In this document: positions 1 through 8,366 of the stretch, piece by piece
How positions within the stretch are numbered: the stretch's first letter is position 1
How the letters are laid out: the number at the start of each line of letters is the position of its first letter
Assembly: GCA_023415655.1 (NCBI GenBank)
Contig: JAEZKD010000043.1
Location: 1-25,769, forward strand
From: Bacillota bacterium
GTDB taxonomy: Bacteria > Bacillota > Clostridia > Lachnospirales > Lachnospiraceae
Reading direction: 5' to 3'
Length of the DNA: 25,769 bases
Position numbers and translations under genes: made by a program
The notes under the pieces: model-generated
Seen by the model: the letters and a program-made list of their open reading frames with translations, nothing else
What the model was told of the DNA's origin: nothing
Databases searched by the model: none

Positions 1-498
1 GGCTATCATTGGTGTACAGAAATTCGAAAGGTTTCTAAGGTTCCAATTATATTTATATCCTCTGCTACAGACAATATGAATATAGTGATGGCGATGAATA
101 TGGGGGGTGATGATTTTATCGCAAAGCCCTTTGATTTGAATGTATTGATGGCAAAAATTCAGGCAATACTTCGAAGAACCTATGACTTTACGAACCAATC
201 CCACTTAATAGAACATAATGGAGCCATCCTAAACATAAATAACAACACACTAACTTACAAGGAACAAGTGATAGAGCTGACTAAAAATGAGTATAAAATT
301 TTAGAGCTTCTCATGCAAAACAAAGGGAAAACAATCAGTCGAGATTCAATTATGACACATCTTTGGGAGACAGACAGCTTTATTGATGATAATACATTAA
401 CTGTTAATGTTACGAGGTTACGTAAAAAGTTGGAGAGTCTTACCCTATATGACTTTATCAAAACAAAAAAGGGAATTGGTTATTTGATTGGAGACTAA
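1..498 (+). CDS. Response regulator, OmpR/BceR type (5' truncated)
   Basis: The reading frame is open from base 1, so the gene starts upstream of the window. What remains is the end of the receiver domain followed by a winged-helix DNA-binding domain. The receiver part shows the beta4 'IIFISSA' strand with the conserved Ser/Thr switch position and the beta5 'DDFIAKPF' loop with the conserved Lys. The C-terminal part carries 'LTKNEYKILELL' and 'DNTLTVNVTRLRKKL', which is the OmpR/PhoB recognition helix, and ends 'KGIGYLIGD'. The phosphorylated Asp lies outside the window. It is separated by two bases from a histidine kinase and lies upstream of a Bce-type ABC transporter, so it is most likely the regulator that activates that transporter in response to a peptide antibiotic. 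The family assignment is firm; the ligand is unknown. Confidence 0.93.
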   Translation, partial: GYHWCTEIRKVSKVPIIFISSATDNMNIVMAMNMGGDDFIAKPFDLNVLMAKIQAILRRTYDFTNQSHLIEHNGAILNINNNTLTYKEQVIELTKNEYKILELLMQNKGKTISRDSIMTHLWETDSFIDDNTLTVNVTRLRKKLESLTLYDFIKTKKGIGYLIGD

Positions 499-500
499 GG

Positions 501-1490
501 ATGAATCATTTGGTTGAATATCTTAAATATCATAAAAAGAGCATTGTACTATCTCTTTTCTTTGGAGGTATCTTTTTTACTGTGTTTTATCTTGCAGGAT
601 ATGAGCTTCACTTCATTCTTTATGCCTATTTACTTTGCCTTTTCTTTGGTAGCTTGGTGGTAGGCATTGACTATTATCATTTTATTCAGAAAATGAAGTT
701 ACTGTATCGGGTAAAGGGAAATCTGACGCTTGGTTTAGGGGACTTACCAATGCCAAAGAATGTAATTGAAGAGCGATACCAGCAACTCTTACTTTTGATG
801 GGAGAGGAACAAAAAAGACTTCATTATGAGATGGATCTTAAACAAACAGAGATGATGAATTACTATACGCTTTGGGTTCACCAAATCAAAACGCCGATTG
901 CTGCATTACACCTATTACTTCAATCAGAGGAGCTTTCAAAGAAGGTACAGTTGGAGAATGAATTATTTAAGATTGAACAATATGTTGAGATGGTATTATC
1001 GTATCTTCGCCTTGGAAGTGATAGTACGGATTATCAAATTGAGAGATACGATTTGGATGGTATTGTAAAACAAGCAATTCATAAGTACGCAAAGCTTTTT
1101 ATTCAAAAAAAGCTAACCTTAGATTATCATCCAATCAAGGAATGGGTATTGACTGATGAAAAGTGGCTACTCTTTGTCATAGAGCAAATATTATCAAACT
1201 CACTTAAGTATACAAAGACCGGTGGTATTTCCATCTACATGGAAGAAAATCAAATGTTAGTAATCAAAGATACTGGAATTGGGATAGCGAGTGAAGATAT
1301 CCCAAGGGTGTTCGAGAATGGATTTACTGGCTACAATGGTCGTCAGGATAAAAAATCAACAGGATTAGGACTATATCTTTGCAAGATGATAATGAATCAT
1401 CTTGGCCATGATATTGAGCTTACATCTAAGGTTTCCAGTGGAACAACAGTGAAGCTTAAGCTTGCTAGTGAAACAAGAATCTATGAGTAA
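501..1490 (+). CDS. Intramembrane-sensing sensor histidine kinase, BceS type
   Basis: A 329-residue protein with two transmembrane helices near residues 14-32 and 37-57, joined by only a few extracellular residues. This is the hallmark of intramembrane-sensing kinases, which read the state of a partner ABC permease rather than a ligand directly. The H-box is 'WVHQIKTPI' with the phosphoacceptor at His127. The N-box has Asn233 in 'ILSNSLKYT', the G1 box is 'DTGIGI' (Asp257), and 'STGLGLYL' forms G2. The start ATG follows a GGAG...AAGG ribosome site overlapping the end of the response regulator gene, so the two are translationally linked. Its expected role is to autophosphorylate and pass phosphate to the upstream regulator when the permease at 2427-4421 signals flux. 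Family and partnership are secure by context; the inducer is not known. Confidence 0.94.
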   Translation: MNHLVEYLKYHKKSIVLSLFFGGIFFTVFYLAGYELHFILYAYLLCLFFGSLVVGIDYYHFIQKMKLLYRVKGNLTLGLGDLPMPKNVIEERYQQLLLLMGEEQKRLHYEMDLKQTEMMNYYTLWVHQIKTPIAALHLLLQSEELSKKVQLENELFKIEQYVEMVLSYLRLGSDSTDYQIERYDLDGIVKQAIHKYAKLFIQKKLTLDYHPIKEWVLTDEKWLLFVIEQILSNSLKYTKTGGISIYMEENQMLVIKDTGIGIASEDIPRVFENGFTGYNGRQDKKSTGLGLYLCKMIMNHLGHDIELTSKVSSGTTVKLKLASETRIYE

Positions 1491-1553
1491 GAGATCCTTT
1501 GCTTAGTCATTTACATAAGAAAACCCGATTCGAAAGAATAATGAAATGAGTAA

Positions 1554-1577
1554 TAACCTTACACAAATGTAAGGTTA
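1554..1577. promoter_or_regulatory. Putative BceR-type operator (perfect inverted repeat)
   Basis: Two perfect 10-bp arms (TAACCTTACA and TGTAAGGTTA) flank the spacer CAAA. The core TTACA-CAAA-TGTAA matches the published BceR-family consensus TNACA-N4-TGTAA. It sits in the gap between the kinase and the ABC ATPase gene, about 60 bp upstream of a TATAAT at 1626-1631, where activator sites of this family lie. The sequence match is direct; binding is inferred. Confidence 0.8.
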
Positions 1578-1625
1578 ATGCCTTATTTGTAAGTGTAGAT
1601 TATGGTAAGAAAATCACGCTTTTTC

Positions 1626-1631
1626 TATAAT
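1626..1631 (+). promoter_or_regulatory. Candidate -10 of the bceAB-like promoter
   Basis: A perfect TATAAT lies 35 bp upstream of the ATPase start. The corresponding -35 area (TGGTAA, 1603-1608, 17-bp spacing) is poor. A weak -35 is expected for a promoter that depends on the activator bound at 1554-1577. Confidence 0.5.
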
Positions 1632-1666
1632 TAACTTCAGAACAAACCAATTAGGAGGTCATAAAC

Positions 1667-2434
1667 ATGACATTACTCGAAGTTAAAAATCTGAAAAAAG
1701 TGTATACGACTCGTTTTGGAAACACTCAGGTACAGGCATTATCGAATGTCTCGTTCTCAGTGGAGCAAGGGGAGTATGTAGCAATTATGGGAGAGAGTGG
1801 ATCTGGGAAGACAACGTTACTTAATATTCTTGCAGCTTTGGATCAACCAACCTCTGGAGAAGTTGTCTTACAAGGTCAAAAGTTACAATCCATTAGGGAA
1901 AAAGAAATATCAGCTTTCCGTAGAGATAATCTTGGTTTTGTCTTTCAAGATTTTAATCTGCTTGATACATTTTCTGTAAAGGATAATATCTTACTTCCCC
2001 TAGTACTTGCAGGACAATCTTACGCAAAGATGGAACAAAGCTTACAACCAATTGCGAAAAAATTAGGGATTGATGGTTTGCTCGATAAATATCCTTATGA
2101 GATTTCAGGTGGTCAAAAGCAACGTACGGCAGTTGCTCGTGCTTTGATTACAAAGCCAAAGCTAATTCTTGCAGATGAGCCGACGGGAGCTCTGGATTCT
2201 AAAGCTACTGATAGTTTACTGCGAATTTTTAATGACATCAATGAGGGCGGTCAGACCATTCTTTTAGTAACACATTCCACCAAAGCGGCAAGTCATGCAA
2301 AACGAGTGTTGTTTATCAAAGATGGAGAAGTATTCCACCAAATATATCGAGGAAATCGAAGCAGTGAGGAGATGTTTGCAAAGATATCAGATACACTGAC
2401 TATGATAGCGACAGGTGGTGATAAGCGTGAGTAA
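1667..2434 (+). CDS. ABC transporter ATPase, BceA/LolD-MacB type
   Basis: A 255-residue nucleotide-binding subunit. Walker A is 'GESGSGKTT' (residues 42-50), the Q-loop Gln is at 94 in 'FVFQDFNLLD', the ABC signature 'SGGQKQR' starts near 147, Walker B plus catalytic Glu is 'LILADEPTGALD' (Asp170, Glu171), and the H-loop His is at 203. The 'EPTGALDS' ending is typical of the MacB/Bce branch that drives FtsX-like permeases. An AGGAGG site lies just ahead of the ATG. The stop overlaps the permease start, so the two are co-translated. Its likely job is to power removal of bacitracin-like peptides from their lipid targets and to generate the flux signal read by the kinase. The exact antibiotic cannot be told from sequence. 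Confidence 0.95.
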   Translation: MTLLEVKNLKKVYTTRFGNTQVQALSNVSFSVEQGEYVAIMGESGSGKTTLLNILAALDQPTSGEVVLQGQKLQSIREKEISAFRRDNLGFVFQDFNLLDTFSVKDNILLPLVLAGQSYAKMEQSLQPIAKKLGIDGLLDKYPYEISGGQKQRTAVARALITKPKLILADEPTGALDSKATDSLLRIFNDINEGGQTILLVTHSTKAASHAKRVLFIKDGEVFHQIYRGNRSSEEMFAKISDTLTMIATGGDKRE

Positions 2435-4421
2435 ATCCTATTATCCAAAACTTGCAGCGACGAATATAAAGAAAAATAGAAGATTTTATTTACCATACAT
2501 TCTTGCTTGCATTTTCACAATTATGATGTTTTACAATATGTGTACAATTGCGTCCCATCAAGGATTAGATCAGTTGCCTGGTGCAGAAAGCCTACGCGCC
2601 ATGATGATTCTAGGATGCTATGTCATCGCAATCTTTGCAGTGATCTTTTTATTCTATACGAATAATTTCCTGATGAGACGCAGAAAAAAAGAGTTAGGCT
2701 TATATAATATTTTAGGAATGGAAAAGCGACATATAGCAAAAATTCTATTCTATGAATGTATCTATACCTTTTTGCTTTCTATTGTTGCTGGGGTTGGATG
2801 TGGCGTATTGTTCAATCAGTTGATTGTACTGCTGATGCAGAAAATCATACATTTTCCTGTGGTATTAAAGTCAGAGATGAATACCTCTAGTCTCTTCATC
2901 ACATTTATGTTGTTCTTTTTTATCTTTTGCTTATGTTTACTAAGTAATTTAATGAAAATCAGATTAAGTAAACCAATTGAATTACTGCGTGGTCAAAACG
3001 TTGGGGAGAAAGAACCAAAGACAAAGTGGTTACTTGCAGTGATAGGATTTCTTAGCATCTTTATTGGGTATTATATTGCGAATACTACGGAATCGCCGTT
3101 GACAGCCTTAGCTTTATTTTTTGTTGCAGTGATTCTAGTGATTTTGGGGACCTATTGTTTATTTACGGCTGGTAGTATTGTAATACTAAAGCTTTTAAAA
3201 AAGAAAAAATCTTTCTACTATCAAACCAAACACTTTACTACGATTTCAGGAATGATTTATCGTATGAAACAAAATGCGGTGGGATTGGCAAACATCTGTA
3301 TCTTATCTACAATGGTTCTCGTTATGCTTTCTGGAACGGTTTCTCTGTATCTTGGTATGGAGGATGCGCTAAACTATCGTTTTCCAAATGACATCACATT
3401 ACAATTTGCTACTGATTCTTTGAAGGGACTAGATATAGAAAAAGTGAATCAATTGGTGGATCGAAATATCAAAGAGTCCGGTGTTTCTTTAGAACAGAAC
3501 AGATCATATATGTATCTAGATTTTGCTGTTGGCTATGAGGATGGAGAGTTTAAGTATGATACGACCTATTATTCGGTTGGAATTGATGTTCATGAGCTAC
3601 TGATTTTTACCAAGGAGACATATCAAAAGCTGAGTAATCAAGAGGTAACATTACAGCCGAATGAGGTGTTAATCTATCATTCGGATCAATCACTCGGTTC
3701 TAGTTTTGAACTGCTTGGTCAGTCCTATCAGATTAAGGAAACCTTATCTGAGTTCCCTGTGGTAAGTGATTTTAATGTATACTTAAGTCAGATTCATTAT
3801 ATTGTTGTTCCAGAGGATAGCGATTTGATTCGTATCTATGAGGAACAAAAGAAGGTCTATCAGGACAATGCAAATAAAATCACATATCGTATGGAACTGG
3901 ACTTAAAGGGCACACAAGAAGAAAAAATAGAAGTTTATGAAAAAATGAGATCTGATATCAGAAATGATCCATCGATATCAACACATGCGTTAAGTTTTGA
4001 TAGCAAGGATATGGCTAGAGATGAATTTTATACAATGTATGGTGGATTTTTATTCCTTGGTTGCTTTTTAGGAACATTATTTATTATGGTGACCGTATTA
4101 ATCATTTACTATAAACAAATCAGCGAAGGATATGAAGACAGGGAACGCTTTCAAATTATGCAAAAGGTTGGTATGAGCAAATCAGAGGTTCGTCAATCCA
4201 TTCATACTCAGGTTCTTATGGTATTCTTTTTACCATTGCTGATGGCAACCATTCATGTGGTGGCAGCTTTTAAAATCATAACAAAGCTGTTAGGACTATT
4301 AAATCTTGTCAATGTTCCATTGTTTGTCGCTTGCACCATTGGAACGGTCATTGTCTTCGGAATTATTTACAGCATCGTTTATGCACTTACTGCAAAAACC
4401 TATTCTAAGATTGTGTCTTAA
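2427..4421 (+). CDS. ABC transporter permease, BceB type (FtsX-like, about 10 TM)
   Basis: About 664 residues from the GTG at 2427, chosen because AGGTGGTG lies six bases upstream; in-frame GTGs at 2415 and 2418 would add four or three residues. It overlaps the ATPase stop by eight bases. The layout is BceB-like: a first transmembrane helix near residues 20-40, further helices to about residue 310, an extracellular domain of roughly 200 residues ('MEDALNYRFPND' to 'DMARDEFYTM'), then three C-terminal helices starting at 'FLFLGCFLGTLFIMVTV'. The FtsX-like cytoplasmic loops 'RRRKKELGLYNILGMEK' and 'DRERFQIMQKVGMSKSEV' flank helices. In this family the large external domain handles the peptide antibiotic and the permease controls the cognate kinase. 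Family assignment is firm; substrate is unknown. Confidence 0.93.
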   Translation: MSKSYYPKLAATNIKKNRRFYLPYILACIFTIMMFYNMCTIASHQGLDQLPGAESLRAMMILGCYVIAIFAVIFLFYTNNFLMRRRKKELGLYNILGMEKRHIAKILFYECIYTFLLSIVAGVGCGVLFNQLIVLLMQKIIHFPVVLKSEMNTSSLFITFMLFFFIFCLCLLSNLMKIRLSKPIELLRGQNVGEKEPKTKWLLAVIGFLSIFIGYYIANTTESPLTALALFFVAVILVILGTYCLFTAGSIVILKLLKKKKSFYYQTKHFTTISGMIYRMKQNAVGLANICILSTMVLVMLSGTVSLYLGMEDALNYRFPNDITLQFATDSLKGLDIEKVNQLVDRNIKESGVSLEQNRSYMYLDFAVGYEDGEFKYDTTYYSVGIDVHELLIFTKETYQKLSNQEVTLQPNEVLIYHSDQSLGSSFELLGQSYQIKETLSEFPVVSDFNVYLSQIHYIVVPEDSDLIRIYEEQKKVYQDNANKITYRMELDLKGTQEEKIEVYEKMRSDIRNDPSISTHALSFDSKDMARDEFYTMYGGFLFLGCFLGTLFIMVTVLIIYYKQISEGYEDRERFQIMQKVGMSKSEVRQSIHTQVLMVFFLPLLMATIHVVAAFKIITKLLGLLNLVNVPLFVACTIGTVIVFGIIYSIVYALTAKTYSKIVS

Positions 4422-4450
4422 GCTTGAATTACTGTCACTGGGAATTATGA

Positions 4451-5245
4451 TTAGCTTTGTGTCGATTCCAATTGACGTAGCTGCAATGGTGTCATCTGAT
4501 AAATGTCATGGAAGGCCCGATAAAAAGTACGAGTGGAGTTAAAGCCTGACATAAAACAGATATCCGTCATGGTTAGATTGGGCTTCATTAAAAGCTGTTT
4601 TGCATATTCGGCTCGTTCTTGATTGACATACGAAGAAAAGGACATACCGAATTTGTTGGAAAAGATGTGTGAGATGTGGTATTTACTAAGTCCCAACTCC
4701 TTTGAGAGTAGATCTAGTGTTATTTCATTTTTGAAGTTATTATGTATATAATTTAGTATTAATTTACAGGAATCCATATAGTTAGATTCATGATTATCAA
4801 CTAATTTCATATCAGCAAATAAAAGACCAATGAGAGCAGTTAAATAACCCTTGGTAATCGAAAGATTTTGGGGTTGTGTTAGCTGCTTTTCTATTTGCTC
4901 TAATAAATAGATGCTATCTTTGGAAAGCATAGATGCCATAATATGAGATTCTTGCGGATGGAGAGTATGAAATTCTTTTTCGTAACTTCCAAGAAAGTCA
5001 ACCGTAAAAATGCATAGTAAGGCCTTACTTTGCCCTATGCTCTGAAGGTGATGAACTTGATCTGGAAAACATAAATAAAGGTCACCTGGTAACAAGATAT
5101 TGGTTTTACCTTCAATCGTAACCCTAGATGCTCCAGATTTACAATAGAACAATTCAACCTCTCGATGAAGATGAGCAGGATAAGAATTATCGACTGTAAT
5201 CTTAGAAGAATACGTTTCATTTCTTTTCTGATAGAAAAATTTCAT
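4451..5245 (-). CDS. AraC-family transcriptional regulator (cupin sensor + AraC HTH)
   Basis: A 264-residue regulator from the ATG at 5245, which has GGAG six bases upstream; an ATG at 5257 would add four residues but lacks a ribosome site. The N-terminal half is a cupin-like sugar sensor ('YPAHLHREVELFYCKSG', 'LLPGDLYLCFPDQVHHLQ'). The last roughly 100 residues are two AraC helix-turn-helix motifs: 'ITLDLLSKELGLSKYHISHIF' gives the first, and 'TMTDICFMSGFNSTRTFYRAF' with 'MTPLQLRQ' gives the second. The gene is divergent from the GH43 glycosidase at 5392, and a 21-bp-spaced direct repeat lies between them, so it probably activates that gene in response to a pentose oligosaccharide. It converges on the Bce permease with only about 30 bp between the stops and no clear terminator. 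Confidence 0.93.
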   Translation of the reverse strand: MKFFYQKRNETYSSKITVDNSYPAHLHREVELFYCKSGASRVTIEGKTNILLPGDLYLCFPDQVHHLQSIGQSKALLCIFTVDFLGSYEKEFHTLHPQESHIMASMLSKDSIYLLEQIEKQLTQPQNLSITKGYLTALIGLLFADMKLVDNHESNYMDSCKLILNYIHNNFKNEITLDLLSKELGLSKYHISHIFSNKFGMSFSSYVNQERAEYAKQLLMKPNLTMTDICFMSGFNSTRTFYRAFHDIYQMTPLQLRQLESTQS

Positions 5246-5305
5246 AGGGATCTCCATTTCGAACTATTTAACCATATTATATACTGATAACATAACTAAA
5301 GCAAT

Positions 5306-5334
5306 ATATGGCAAAAAAAATTGTAGATATGGCA
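5306..5334 (+). promoter_or_regulatory. Putative AraC-type operator: ATATGGCA direct repeat, 21 bp apart
   Basis: ATATGGCA occurs at 5306-5313 and again at 5327-5334, a start-to-start distance of 21 bp (two helical turns), both followed by A-rich sequence. The second copy abuts the candidate -35 of the GH43 promoter. Two same-face half-sites with the inner one touching the -35 is the classic arrangement for AraC-family activation. The divergent gene encodes an AraC-family protein. Binding is inferred. Confidence 0.65.
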
Positions 5335-5362
5335 TGAAAGTAAAATTTGAATTAGATATAAT
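5334..5362 (+). promoter_or_regulatory. Promoter of the GH43 gene
   Basis: TATAAT at 5357-5362 with ATGAAA (4 of 6 to TTGACA) at 5334-5339, spacing 17 bp, 30 bp upstream of the ATG. The weak -35 overlaps the inner operator repeat, consistent with activator dependence. Confidence 0.6.
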
Positions 5363-5391
5363 GCTATATGAACAAAGATTAGGAGGATTTT

Positions 5392-6993
5392 ATGGAGAAA
5401 TACACTTGGTTAGCTGATTTAGGCAATGGAACCTATCAAAATCCAATTTTATATACGGATTATTCCGATCCCGATGCAATCCGTGTTGGAGAGGATTACT
5501 ATATGGTTGCTTCTAGCTTTAACAATGCACCTGCAATCCCAGTACTACATTCAAAGGATTTGGTGAATTGGAAGATTATTAATTATGTATTGGATGCAAT
5601 TCCAGAACAGCGATATGAGAAGCCAATTCATGGTTGTGGGGTCTGGGCACCTTCGATACGTTATTATGAAGGGACCTATTATGTTTGTTTTCCAATGCCA
5701 GATGAAGGAATTTATATGAGTACTGCAAAGGATCCCTCTGGAATCTGGTCCAAACCAATCAATATTCGTCCAGGCAGTGGTTGGATTGATCCTTGTCCAT
5801 TCTGGGATAACGATGGGAAAGCTTATTTGGTAGCAGGAGTTGCCAAAAGTAGAATTGGATATAAGAGTGTTTTACATATGGTACGAATGAAACCGGATGG
5901 AACAGGAGTATTTGGAGAAGAAGTTAAAATCTTTGATGGCAACTTCAATGACCAAGAGACCATTGAAGGACCTAAGATGTACAAACGAAATGGCTATTAT
6001 TATATCTTTGCACCAGCCGGAGGTGTGAAGACAGGCTGGCAAACCGTATTGCGTTCGAGACATATCTGGGGGCCATATGAATATAAGGTTGTAATGCGCC
6101 AAGGAGAGACTTTGGTCAATGGACCTCACCAAGGAGCATGGGTAGATACAGTTACAGGAGAAGATTGGTTTCTACACTTTCAGGATGTGTATGCTGCTGG
6201 GCGAATCACACACCTTCAACCAATGACTTGGAGAGAGGATTGGCCAATCATTGGGAATGAAAAACTAGGAGCTGATTACGGTGAGCCAGTATCTGTATAC
6301 CAAAAGCCAAATGTCGGTAAAACGTATGAGATCACAGCACCTGCTACATCGGATGAATTTGATCAAGAGACATTAGGGCTTCAATGGCAATGGAATGCAA
6401 ACTACAAAAAAGAATGGTATAAAATCAATCGCGAGCATAAGACATTAGAGCTTCGTGCAGTTCCATGCAATGGAGTGGAGGCAGTATCAGAGCTTCCCAA
6501 TCTCTTACTTCAAAAATGGCCAGCACCTGAATTTATATGTGATATGAAAATGAATGTACGCAATCTTCAAAAAGGTGATTATGCAGGTATGGTTTCTATG
6601 GGGGTAACCTTTGGAGGACTATTGGTTCAAAAAAACTCAAAGGGACAACTATTAACTTCAGTTTATGGACATCAAGAATTCAACGGACAGGAAGTGACTG
6701 CAATACAAGATGCAGAGCAAATGACTGTCTGGGATCAGGATGAGATCTATTTTCGCTATGAAGTCAAGCAAACAGATGAGAAGATGGATGCAGAAACTGA
6801 GCATGCACCACAAGAAGAGATCACAATGTACTATAGCCAAGACGGAATCCATTATCAAAAAGCACTGGCGATACATGCGCAAGCTGGCCGTTGGGTCGGT
6901 GTAAAGCTTGGTATGGTTTGTGCAACTGAAAAAGATTCCTATCATGGCTATGTAGAAGTGGAATATGTAAGATACCAAAGTCTTAATTCCTAA
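5392..6993 (+). CDS. Glycoside hydrolase family 43, beta-xylosidase/arabinofuranosidase-like, cytosolic
   Basis: A 533-residue protein with an N-terminal five-bladed beta-propeller GH43 domain (about 15-310) and a C-terminal concanavalin-like beta-sandwich (about 320-530) of the kind found in GH43 beta-xylosidases. Candidate catalytic residues are Asp26 in 'YSDPDAIRVGEDYYMVASS', Asp133 in 'WIDPCPFW' as pKa modulator, and Glu192 in 'ETIEGPKMYK' as general acid. There is no signal peptide, so it should cleave imported xylo- or arabino-oligosaccharides inside the cell. An AGGAGG site precedes the ATG. The divergent AraC regulator and the repeats in the shared promoter region suggest substrate induction. 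No transporter gene lies next to it, so the oligosaccharide uptake genes must be elsewhere. Family is clear; whether the bond cut is xylosidic or arabinosidic cannot be settled here. Confidence 0.94.
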   Translation: MEKYTWLADLGNGTYQNPILYTDYSDPDAIRVGEDYYMVASSFNNAPAIPVLHSKDLVNWKIINYVLDAIPEQRYEKPIHGCGVWAPSIRYYEGTYYVCFPMPDEGIYMSTAKDPSGIWSKPINIRPGSGWIDPCPFWDNDGKAYLVAGVAKSRIGYKSVLHMVRMKPDGTGVFGEEVKIFDGNFNDQETIEGPKMYKRNGYYYIFAPAGGVKTGWQTVLRSRHIWGPYEYKVVMRQGETLVNGPHQGAWVDTVTGEDWFLHFQDVYAAGRITHLQPMTWREDWPIIGNEKLGADYGEPVSVYQKPNVGKTYEITAPATSDEFDQETLGLQWQWNANYKKEWYKINREHKTLELRAVPCNGVEAVSELPNLLLQKWPAPEFICDMKMNVRNLQKGDYAGMVSMGVTFGGLLVQKNSKGQLLTSVYGHQEFNGQEVTAIQDAEQMTVWDQDEIYFRYEVKQTDEKMDAETEHAPQEEITMYYSQDGIHYQKALAIHAQAGRWVGVKLGMVCATEKDSYHGYVEVEYVRYQSLNS

Positions 6994-7045
6994 AGTACAT
7001 TAACTTTAATTTGATTCTAACGAAGGAGATTGTCTAATCTTAAGT

Positions 7046-8089
7046 TTATTCATCGTCTTGGACTGCTGATTCTAATAAACGAAAGCTTTTTACCTCACAA
7101 TTGATCTCTGCTTTGATTCCATATGGTAAGATGCAGCGTGGTGTACTATGACCAAAGTTTAGATTATATAGGATTGGCAGTTCCGGATGATTCGCTTCGA
7201 TTCCAATGACAGAATGTAACACCTCTTTGTATTCTTCATAGTATTTCTCATCCATTGGTTTAGCAAATACAATGCCATGTATCACATCAAAAAAGCCTTG
7301 TGCAGCAAGGTTTCTCAGCTGCCAGGTTAATACATCAGGACTTGGGTAATCTTCCGATGTCTCTAAGAATAAAATACAACCAGTAACCTCCTTAATGGTT
7401 GGCCAAATGGAAGTACCATTATATAAGGTAAATGCATCAATACAACCACCGATTAGATGGCCTTTTATGACTCCTTGACCAGCTAATAATTCATACCCAT
7501 ATTCTTCTTTTCGTAATCGTTTTTGTTTCTCTATATTCTCAATCTTCCATGGGATTGTTTCATCTGTCCAGTATGGGCTTGAAGTAATCTCAAGTGGTGT
7601 AATAGCATCGAATAAGGTCTTTTTTACATACTCCTTGGTATATTCAAACATCGATCCATATTCTGCAAAATCACACATCAAGCAAGGTCCATAATAGGAT
7701 ACAATACCTGCCTTATACATCATAAGATGGTTGGCTGTTGTATCTGAAAATCCCATGAATATCTTTGGATGCTTGGCTATGATATCATAATTGATATAAG
7801 GTAGCAGTCGAATCGTATCATCTCCACCGATGGCACAAAGAATGGCATCAATCTTAGGATCTAAGAAAGCATCCATCAAATCCTTAGCTCGAAGCTCGGG
7901 ATGTTGATATACAAACTCGCTACCTTTGAGAGCATGTGGCATAGCAATGACATGCAAACCAAATTCTTCTTCAAGTCGTTTCTTACCAAGATCATATTTA
8001 TGAAGTAGTACCTCATCTCCAAGTCCACCCCAAGAAAGGCTGACAATTGCGATGGTATCTCCTCGTTTTAATTTCTTTGGTTTGATCAT
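7046..8089 (-). CDS. S66-family peptidase (LD-carboxypeptidase / MccF-like)
   Basis: A 347-residue protein beginning 'MIKPKKLKRGDTIAIVSLSWGG', the usual S66 N-terminus. The predicted catalytic triad is Ser115 in 'MGFSDTTANH', Glu243 in 'FLETSEDYP' and His314 in 'NFGHSTPR', with spacing almost the same as in MccF. There is no signal peptide, so it is cytoplasmic. The family includes LD-carboxypeptidase A, which trims recycled murein tetrapeptides, and MccF, which hydrolyses microcin C-type peptide-nucleotides; full-length identity rather than motifs would be needed to choose. The ATG has AGGGGG seven bases upstream. It is convergent with the GH43 gene and divergent from the PadR operon, sharing a repeat-rich intergenic region that could place it under PadR control. 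Confidence 0.9.
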   Translation of the reverse strand: MIKPKKLKRGDTIAIVSLSWGGLGDEVLLHKYDLGKKRLEEEFGLHVIAMPHALKGSEFVYQHPELRAKDLMDAFLDPKIDAILCAIGGDDTIRLLPYINYDIIAKHPKIFMGFSDTTANHLMMYKAGIVSYYGPCLMCDFAEYGSMFEYTKEYVKKTLFDAITPLEITSSPYWTDETIPWKIENIEKQKRLRKEEYGYELLAGQGVIKGHLIGGCIDAFTLYNGTSIWPTIKEVTGCILFLETSEDYPSPDVLTWQLRNLAAQGFFDVIHGIVFAKPMDEKYYEEYKEVLHSVIGIEANHPELPILYNLNFGHSTPRCILPYGIKAEINCEVKSFRLLESAVQDDE

Positions 8090-8177
8090 ATGATAACCCC
8101 CTATACAAATTTACTTGTAAGAGAAGGATAACGATCTAACACCTAATCACCTACTCATACATTGAATATCAATCATT

Positions 8178-8272
8178 ATAGTATAAAGTTAGAGGAAAAT
8201 ATAGTATTTTTAGAACATTATACCATATTCTTATAGTAATGAATCTAATTAGATTTTAATAAATACTATATT
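8178..8272. promoter_or_regulatory. ATAGTAT repeat cluster, possible PadR operator region
   Basis: AATATAGTATTT at 8198-8209 and its exact complement AAATACTATATT at 8261-8272 form a perfect 12-bp inverted repeat 51 bp apart. A third ATAGTAT lies at 8178-8184, overlapping a TATAAT (8175-8180, minus strand) that could be the -10 of the divergent S66 gene. The right arm runs into the -35 of the PadR promoter at 8271. Both divergent promoters therefore touch the motif. PadR autoregulation is common; binding here is inference. Confidence 0.5.
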
Positions 8273-8299
8273 GCAATAAATAATAGTTAGTGATATGAT
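8271..8299 (+). promoter_or_regulatory. Promoter of the PadR/HAAS operon
   Basis: TTGCAA (8271-8276), a 17-bp spacer and TATGAT (8294-8299) form a good sigma-A promoter about 67 bp upstream of the PadR start. Confidence 0.7.
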
Positions 8300-8366
8300 A
8301 GTGTTATGTAAAAAAAGAAAGGTAGCCTAAGACGAGATAGTGAATCTTAGGTAGTAAGGGAAAAGC

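Noticed and set aside
4306..4542. Plus-strand ORF across the end of the Bce permease and AraC gene
   Set aside because: It overlaps two well-supported genes in other frames and shows no domain or ribosome site.
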